From Betaproteobacteria bacterium (GTDB taxonomy: Bacteria > Pseudomonadota > Gammaproteobacteria > Burkholderiales > Burkholderiaceae): a DNA stretch of 19,412 bases. The notes under the pieces are model-generated. The model did no database searches. It worked only from the letters and a program-made list of their open reading frames with translations, and had not been told where the DNA came from. The stretch lies in assembly GCA_009921765.1 (NCBI GenBank), contig RFXC01000060.1:1-19412 (forward strand), in the 5' to 3' direction. Position numbers and translations under genes: made by a program. This document shows positions 14,595-19,412 of this stretch, in pieces; within the stretch, counting starts at the first letter, position 1; the number at the start of each line of letters is the position of its first letter.

Positions 14595-15562
14595 CGCCAG
14601 CCGCCAACGGGTCGACCGCGCTGCCGCGGCGGATCTGCATCGCAGCCGACGACTTTGGTCTGCACACAGGCATCGATGCCGCGGTCCTGGAGCTTGCCGA
14701 GGCGCGCAACATTCAGGCCCTGGGATGCATGACCGGCGGACCAAGTTGGCCTTCCTCCGCAAAGGCCCTTCGCGTCCGCGCCACGCTGCAAACCGATATC
14801 GGGCTGCATCTCGACCTCACCGAGCGCCCCCTGGACCGTGCACCGCAGGCGCTGCGATCGCTGATTCTCGAGGCCTATACCCGGCGGCTTGACCTCCGTT
14901 CGATCCGGGCGGAGATCCGGCTCCAGCTCAATGCGTTTGAGGCCGCGCTGGGGCGCGCGCCCGACTACATCGACGGTCATCAACATGTTCATCAACTCCC
15001 CGGCGTTCGGGCGGAACTCCTCGATGAACTCGCTGCCCGCTACAGCATCAGCCAGCAGCCCTGGCTGCGCTGTACCGTGCCTGCGCAGGGCCGGGTCATC
15101 GACGCACAGGCAGTCGATCAACGGGCTGAGCCGCCCGCATCGCTGCCTGTCGGATCCAGGCTTAAGGCAGCAATCATCGCAGGCCTGGGCGGCTACGCGC
15201 TGAGGCGCGAGGCAGCACGGCGGGGCGTAAAAATGAACGCGGCACTCACGGGTGTCTACGGTTTCAACGCCGAGGCTGACGCCTACCGGTTGCTCCTTGA
15301 AGGCTGGCTGGCTCAAGCCGCCGACGGGTCGGTCCTGATGTGCCATCCGTCACACACCGCCGAGGCGGGCGATCCCATCGGCCCCGCACGACGCACCGAA
15401 TACCAGGTGCTGGCGAGCGGCGCTCTCGACGCGCTTTTGGCCCGCTTCGGAATTCAGACCCAACCCATGCGTGCCATTCTCAGCCTTGATGTCCCGCCGC
15501 GCCACGCGCAGCCCGTCACTGAGGATGACCTTCCCGAAGAGCGCGGGTCCCACCCGCACTGA
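14591..15562 (+). CDS. YdjC/ChbG/HpnK-family carbohydrate deacetylase (NaxD-like)
   Basis: The 323-residue product has the metal-dependent deacetylase motifs of the YdjC family in order: AADDFG at 18-23, GLHLDLTE at 71-78, DGHQHVHQLP at 128-137 and MCHPS at 250-254. The acidic and His residues are the expected metal ligands and catalytic base. In Francisella, NaxD of this family removes the acetyl group from undecaprenyl-linked N-acetylgalactosamine before FlmK transfers it to lipid A, and Bordetella has an equivalent. The same role fits here because the gene overlaps the ArnT-like gene by 4 nt (ATGA at 14591), which also fixes the start against an upstream in-frame ATG at 14573. An HpnK-type role in hopanoid synthesis is less likely, with no hpn genes nearby. 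Confidence 0.88.
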   Translation: MTPAANGSTALPRRICIAADDFGLHTGIDAAVLELAEARNIQALGCMTGGPSWPSSAKALRVRATLQTDIGLHLDLTERPLDRAPQALRSLILEAYTRRLDLRSIRAEIRLQLNAFEAALGRAPDYIDGHQHVHQLPGVRAELLDELAARYSISQQPWLRCTVPAQGRVIDAQAVDQRAEPPASLPVGSRLKAAIIAGLGGYALRREAARRGVKMNAALTGVYGFNAEADAYRLLLEGWLAQAADGSVLMCHPSHTAEAGDPIGPARRTEYQVLASGALDALLARFGIQTQPMRAILSLDVPPRHAQPVTEDDLPEERGSHPH

Positions 15563-15587
15563 CCCCCCGTGCATAACGAGGCCCATC

Positions 15588-17360
15588 GTGACCGACCGCA
15601 AACCACCCGTACCGAACCAGGCAAGCCCCAGCGTCCCCGACGAATCGCCATCGGGCATGCGCCGGGGTCTCACCAGTTACGGTGATGCCGGGTTTTCACT
15701 GTTTCTCAGGAAGGCGTTCATCAAGGGCGCGGGCTACACCGATGACGCGCTGTCCCGACCCGTGATCGGCATCACCGACACGGCGAGCGGCTACAACCCT
15801 TGTCACGGCAACATGCCCCAGCTGATCGAGGCGGTGCAGCGCGGCATCCTGCTCGCGGGTGGCCTTCCGGTGCGCTTTCCCACCATCTCGGTCCATGAAA
15901 GCTTCGCCTATCCCACCAGCATGTATCTGCGCAACCTCATGGCGATCGATACCGAGGAAATGATCCGGGCGCAGCCAATGGATGCGGTGGTACTGATCGG
16001 AGGCTGCGACAAAACCGTTCCGGCGCAGCTGATGGGCGCGGCCTCGGCCGACATTCCCGCCATTTCCCTGGTCACCGGCTCGATGCTCACCGGCTCGCAT
16101 CGAGGGCAAACGGTCGGCGCGTGCACCGACTGCCGACGATATTGGGCACGATACCGCGCCGAAGAAATCGACGACCAGGAGATCGCCGCGGTCAATGACC
16201 AGCTGGTCCCGAGCGTGGGAACCTGCTCGGTGATGGGAACCGCCAGCACGATGGCCTGCGTGGTCGAGGCGCTCGGCATGAGCGTTCCGGGCGCAGCCAC
16301 CCCCCCTGCGGTCACTGCCGACCGGATGCGGGCGGCCGAACTCACCGGCGCGCAGGCGGTCCGTCTGGCCGCCAGTCGCGTGACCCCGCGACAAATCCTC
16401 ACCGAAGACGCCTTTCACAATGCCTTCCGGGTGCTGCTGTCGATCGGCGGCTCCACCAACGGCATCGTGCATCTGGCCGCGCTCGCGGGTCGGGTGGGCT
16501 TTCGCTTCGATCTCGACGCGCTCGACCGGATGTCTCGCGATACTCCGGTGCTGCTCGACCTGAAGCCTTCGGGCGAGCATTACATGGAGCATTTTCACGC
16601 TGCCGGTGGCATGGCGACGCTCCTTCGGGAACTGCGTCCGCTTCTGAGGCTGAATGCGCTCACTGTCACCGGACGCACCCTCGGCGAAGAACTTGACGCC
16701 GCCGCGCCACCGTTTCCGCAGCAAACCGTTCGCAAGCGGGAAGCCCCCATTTATCCCGAGGGCGGCATTGCTGTGCTGCGCGGCAATCTGGCTCCCGGTG
16801 GGGCCATCATCAAGCAATCGGCCGCATCGGCTGCGCTGATGGAGCACGAAGGCCGCGCCTTCGTGTTCGAGGACGCAGCCGACCTCGCAGCCCGCGTCGA
16901 CCGGGACGATCTCGATGTTGCGCCGGGCGATGTGCTGGTCTTGCGCAACATTGGCCCGAAAGGCGCGCCGGGTATGCCGGAGGCGGGTGCGTTTCCCATT
17001 CCACGCAAGCTGCTGCGCCAAGGCGTCAAAGATGCGGTTCGAATCTCTGACGGACGAATGAGTGGAACGGCCTTCGGCACCGTCGTGCTGCATGTCACGC
17101 CGGAGTCGGCGGTGGGGGGGCCTCTGTCGCTGGTGCGCACCGGCGACCGGATCCGCCTCTCGGTTGCACTGCGCACGCTCGAACTCCTCGTGAGTGCGGA
17201 GGAGCTCGCACAGCGCGCCGCGGGGCTCAAGCAAACCGTGCCCACCGCGCCGCGCGGCTACCGGCAATTGTTTCTGAAGACCGTCACCCAGGCCGACCAG
17301 GGCGTGGACTTCGACTTTCTTGCCGAACCGCAGTCGCGCGGCGCCGTGCCGCGTGTTTAG
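15588..17360 (+). CDS. IlvD/Edd-family dehydratase, probably an L-arabinonate-type sugar-acid dehydratase
   Basis: This 590-residue enzyme dehydrates a 2,3-dihydroxy acid using a [2Fe-2S] cluster. The cluster ligands are visible as C72 (NPCHGN), C140 (GGCDK, with K142 the position that is carbamylated in relatives) and C213 (GTCSVMGTASTM). The catalytic Ser lies in DGRMSG near residue 490. GACTDCRRYWARYRAEEID at 177-195 is characteristic of the sugar-acid branch (L-arabinonate and related dehydratases) rather than the valine-pathway IlvD, so the substrate is probably an aldonic acid. GTG at 15588 is chosen because AACGAGG lies six bases upstream and it falls just after the deacetylase stop; an upstream in-frame ATG would overlap the deacetylase. 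It may be co-transcribed with the cassette 25 nt upstream. Its stop overlaps the convergent channel gene by 3 nt. Confidence 0.9.
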   Translation: MTDRKPPVPNQASPSVPDESPSGMRRGLTSYGDAGFSLFLRKAFIKGAGYTDDALSRPVIGITDTASGYNPCHGNMPQLIEAVQRGILLAGGLPVRFPTISVHESFAYPTSMYLRNLMAIDTEEMIRAQPMDAVVLIGGCDKTVPAQLMGAASADIPAISLVTGSMLTGSHRGQTVGACTDCRRYWARYRAEEIDDQEIAAVNDQLVPSVGTCSVMGTASTMACVVEALGMSVPGAATPPAVTADRMRAAELTGAQAVRLAASRVTPRQILTEDAFHNAFRVLLSIGGSTNGIVHLAALAGRVGFRFDLDALDRMSRDTPVLLDLKPSGEHYMEHFHAAGGMATLLRELRPLLRLNALTVTGRTLGEELDAAAPPFPQQTVRKREAPIYPEGGIAVLRGNLAPGGAIIKQSAASAALMEHEGRAFVFEDAADLAARVDRDDLDVAPGDVLVLRNIGPKGAPGMPEAGAFPIPRKLLRQGVKDAVRISDGRMSGTAFGTVVLHVTPESAVGGPLSLVRTGDRIRLSVALRTLELLVSAEELAQRAAGLKQTVPTAPRGYRQLFLKTVTQADQGVDFDFLAEPQSRGAVPRV

Positions 17361-19000
17361 GGATGCTTGCGCGGGGGCGCCTGGCGCGATGCGATCAGTT
17401 CCAGCACTTCGGCTGCGAGCAAACCATCCGGCCCCTTGTGCTGCAGCCGGCGACGAAGTACGTCCGGCCCTGCCGCCTCCACCAGCATCTGCAACTGCGA
17501 AAGGCTCAACACGAACTGGGTTGCCGCAAGATCAGGATGCCTGGCCGGGTCAATGACGACCATCCGTCCCGCACCATGCAGGTCGCCGCGCTTGGCTTCG
17601 AATTCAGCCTTCGCCTCCTGGGTCAGCCTGACCACATCATCTCGCGACAGATGCAGGCGCTCGGCCTCGGCTGCAATCAGCGCCCTGGCATGTGCCGCCG
17701 ACTCGCCGCCCTCGTATGCGTGCACCAGACGCTGCTTGAAGTCCTCGCGGTCGATTCGCAGCTGATCGCTGAAGGCTGAGGCCAGCAAACCCGCCGGAAT
17801 CGCGAAGATGCCGATTCCGATCAGCGCCAGCACCACCGTGAGGGCACGCCCCATCGGCGTGACCGGAGAGATGTCGCCATATCCGACCGAGGCGAGCGTG
17901 ATGACCGCCCAGTAGATCGATTGCGGAATGTTTTCGAACTTGTCCGGCTGCGCGTCATGTTCGAACAGATAGCCCATGCTCGCCGTGAGCACGACAAGCA
18001 GCACCATCACGAACCCGGCCGCAACAATGATCTGGCGCTCGCGCGAGATCACCTTGTAGAGCGTGACGGCAGCAGAGGTATAGCGGGTGAGCTTCAACAG
18101 GCGTATCAGCCGGAACACCCTCAGGAACCTGAGATCGAGGTCATTCGGGACCAGTGCCTCGATCAGGGTGGGGAGCACCGCAAGCAGGTCGATGATCGCG
18201 CCCGGCGACCGTGCATGCGCCAGTCGCTTCCAGCGGATGGCCTTCAATTCCGGTCGCTCGGGCGCGGTGTAGAGTCGAGCCAGGTATTCGACGGTGAACA
18301 CCGTGAATGCCAGGGTGTCGATGATCAGGAACTCGACCGCGAACAGTTCGGCGAGCGAATCCACCGAATTCAGAATCACCGACACAATCGACACCAGCAC
18401 CCAGAAGATCAGGAAGTTGTCGACGTAGGCGTGAAGTCGCCCGGAGTGCCCGGTCGGTTCGAGCAGCGCATGCAGACGCGCACGAAAGCTTCGGTGCCGG
18501 TTCAGCGACTGAAACTCCTCCCAGGCCGGCACCAGATGGCGTGAGAGCTTGAAGACCCGCATCAGCCGCAGCAGACGCAGGATCCGGGTTTCGTCCGCGT
18601 TGAGCACCATGAACCCGGCCACATACGCGGGCGCAATCGCAAGCAGGTCCACCAGTGCGTAAAAGCTGAAGATGTACCTGAGCCTCGGAAACCGGGAATG
18701 CGCGAATTCGGGATTGTGCGGCGCGGTCGCAACGCGCAGCAGGTATTCGACGGTGAAGATTCCGATCAGTATCCAGTCGAGAAGATCAAATATCGCCGCG
18801 TGGGGCGTGTAGATCGCTTCGATGTGCTCCAGGATGATTGCCAGTACCCCAACGATAATGAGCACCGCGATCAGGTAGTCCAACCTCGCCGCATACCCTT
18901 GGCGATGGTCAAAATCGAACAGCCAGCGGTAGACGAAGGCAAGCGGTCCGCGGCGGGGATGCGGCTCGCGGTTCAGCGGTTGGCGGTGAGACTCCGTCAT
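17357..19000 (-). CDS. Voltage-gated potassium channel with two tandem voltage-sensor domains and one pore
   Basis: The 547-residue membrane protein contains two S1-S4 units and one S5-pore-S6. Unit one spans about 38-157; its S4 has R139, R142, R145, R148, K151, R154, every third residue. Unit two spans about 194-310; its S4 has R291, R294, R297, R300, K303, R306, again every third. The two units share FTVEYLxR..TAP in S2 (E85, E238) and a VDLLAIAP/IDLLAVLP S3 motif (D118, D271), so they are duplicates. The pore has S5 at about 322-345, the K+ filter SVGYGD at 371-376 with T368 in the pore helix, and S6 at about 385-411. A cytoplasmic, mostly helical tail of about 135 residues shows no RCK or cyclic-nucleotide domain that I recognise. 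ATG at 19000 has GGAG six bases upstream; the open frame above it runs through a terminator and is not coding. Confidence 0.9.
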   Translation of the reverse strand: MTESHRQPLNREPHPRRGPLAFVYRWLFDFDHRQGYAARLDYLIAVLIIVGVLAIILEHIEAIYTPHAAIFDLLDWILIGIFTVEYLLRVATAPHNPEFAHSRFPRLRYIFSFYALVDLLAIAPAYVAGFMVLNADETRILRLLRLMRVFKLSRHLVPAWEEFQSLNRHRSFRARLHALLEPTGHSGRLHAYVDNFLIFWVLVSIVSVILNSVDSLAELFAVEFLIIDTLAFTVFTVEYLARLYTAPERPELKAIRWKRLAHARSPGAIIDLLAVLPTLIEALVPNDLDLRFLRVFRLIRLLKLTRYTSAAVTLYKVISRERQIIVAAGFVMVLLVVLTASMGYLFEHDAQPDKFENIPQSIYWAVITLASVGYGDISPVTPMGRALTVVLALIGIGIFAIPAGLLASAFSDQLRIDREDFKQRLVHAYEGGESAAHARALIAAEAERLHLSRDDVVRLTQEAKAEFEAKRGDLHGAGRMVVIDPARHPDLAATQFVLSLSQLQMLVEAAGPDVLRRRLQHKGPDGLLAAEVLELIASRQAPPRKHP

Positions 19001-19065
19001 CCAGGGCTCCGATTCTTGACTCAGACAGGCGATCCTGCACCTGTCGTCATTGTGCGCCCAGCCCC

Positions 19066-19093
19066 AAAAAAGAGGGGCCGGTTTCCCGGCCCC
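19066..19093 (-). terminator. Intrinsic terminator upstream of the channel gene
   Basis: On the minus strand GGGGCCGG-GAAA-CCGGCCCC forms an 8-bp GC-rich stem with a stable GNRA-type loop (19074-19093), followed by TCTTTTTT. This is a textbook rho-independent terminator. It ends the transcript of the gene cut by the right edge, or of a small RNA between them, and means the channel gene has its own promoter. Confidence 0.92.
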
Positions 19094-19100
19094 AAACCTC

Positions 19101-19168
19101 TCAGGGCGGCGGCCTCGACCGCCCATCCCCGTTGCGCCCTACCCTGACGCGCTCTGTGTCCTAGAGCT
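19101..19168 (-). ncRNA. Run of RNA hairpins ahead of the terminator (3' UTR or small RNA)
   Basis: Between the upstream stop (19194) and the terminator the minus strand can fold into further stems. GCTCT and AGAGC pair at 19152-19168, extended by CGC/GCG across a 2-base bulge. TCAGGG/CCCTGA pair at 19101-19106 and 19143-19148, enclosing GGCGG/CCGCC (19108-19112, 19119-19123). With the terminator this is a structured tail of about 110 bases. It resembles no RNA family that I recognise. It may be just a structured 3' UTR. Confidence 0.3.
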
Positions 19169-19193
19169 TGCGCCACTCGCCAAGCGGGCCAGC

Positions 19194-19412
19194 TTAGCGG
19201 CCAGGCGGTAGGCGCCTGCGGTTCTGATAATCGACCCAACTTGCTACGGCCTCGCTCCGATCAGGCGCCTGGTTGAGCGCCTGTGGCGGACGTTCGCGGA
19301 AACGGTCGGTGGGTCGCGATCCGTGTACACCGATCACCTTGGCCACCAGCGCGGTGCCATCAATCATTCCTTCCGCCTGCACCAGCATGCCGGTCTTCAG
19401 CGCGCCGGCGCC
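19194..19412 (-). CDS. C-terminal fragment of a DUF5666-like protein, cut by the right edge
   Basis: The frame is open from the window edge to the stop at 19194, giving the last 72 residues. GMLVQAEGMIDGTALVAKVI resembles the small beta-barrel repeat of DUF5666 proteins, which are usually exported or lipid-anchored with unknown role. It is followed by a polar, Pro/Arg-rich tail ending RRRLPPGR. An in-frame ATG at 19388 is probably internal, since the beta-strand pattern already begins before it. The assignment rests on a short match by eye. Confidence 0.5.
   Translation of the reverse strand, partial: GAGALKTGMLVQAEGMIDGTALVAKVIGVHGSRPTDRFRERPPQALNQAPDRSEAVASWVDYQNRRRLPPGR

Noticed and set aside
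14483..15346. A 287-codon minus-strand frame opposite the deacetylase
   Set aside because: It is antisense to a gene with all YdjC motifs and reads as shadow sequence.
15696..17267. A 523-codon minus-strand frame opposite the dehydratase
   Set aside because: It is a shadow of the IlvD/Edd-family gene, with low-complexity Arg/His/Gly composition and no motif.
19094..19193. Possible tRNA or 4.5S RNA in the gap before the channel gene
   Set aside because: There is no T-loop GGTTCRA motif, no CCA end, no cloverleaf and no SRP core motif; only generic hairpins are visible.

Overview
The window is GC-rich, densely packed bacterial chromosome. Codon use, ATGA-type gene overlaps and family content suggest a proteobacterium, probably a betaproteobacterium of the Burkholderiales type; this is inference and no rRNA or marker gene confirms it. 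No insertion sequence, tRNA, CRISPR array or phage gene was seen, and no gene-free stretch exceeds about 200 bases.

Region 1 (about 1-11911, minus strand) is one long catabolic operon read right to left. Its order is an opine-dehydrogenase-like enzyme, a 3-hydroxyacyl-CoA-dehydrogenase-family enzyme, a TRAP uptake system (DctP-, DctQ- and DctM-type), two tandem Rieske ring-hydroxylating oxygenases (alpha2-beta2, then alpha1-beta1), an acyl-CoA ligase, a thiolase-fold protein without the usual catalytic Cys and His, and an OB-fold/zinc-ribbon (DUF35) protein fused to a short-chain dehydrogenase that runs off the left edge. A plausible logic is uptake of an organic acid, oxygenation, CoA activation, then side-chain cleavage or reduction on CoA; the substrate cannot be read from the sequence. 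Both beta genes carry lesions. Alpha1 has lost its native end and reads straight into beta1, while beta2 lacks an internal block and has an amber stop. No ferredoxin or reductase gene is present in the window.

Region 2 (11912-12045) is a divergent promoter region. The catabolic operon has a TTGACA-17-TAAGGT promoter whose -35 box sits inside an inverted repeat. On the other strand a perfect TATAAT lies so close to the next start codon that the transcript would be almost leaderless.

Region 3 (12046-15562, plus strand) is a compact three-gene cassette, each gene overlapping the next by 4 nt: a GT2 polyprenyl-phosphate glycosyltransferase, an ArnT-like lipid A glycosyltransferase and a YdjC/ChbG-family deacetylase. 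This set matches the Francisella FlmF2-FlmK-NaxD and Bordetella Lgm logic for adding a hexosamine to lipid A phosphates. It is followed by an IlvD/Edd-family sugar-acid dehydratase (15588-17360).

Region 4 (17357-19412, minus strand) holds a potassium channel of unusual build, with two complete voltage-sensor domains in tandem before a single pore. Upstream of it lie a strong intrinsic terminator, further hairpins and the tail of a DUF5666-like protein cut by the right edge.
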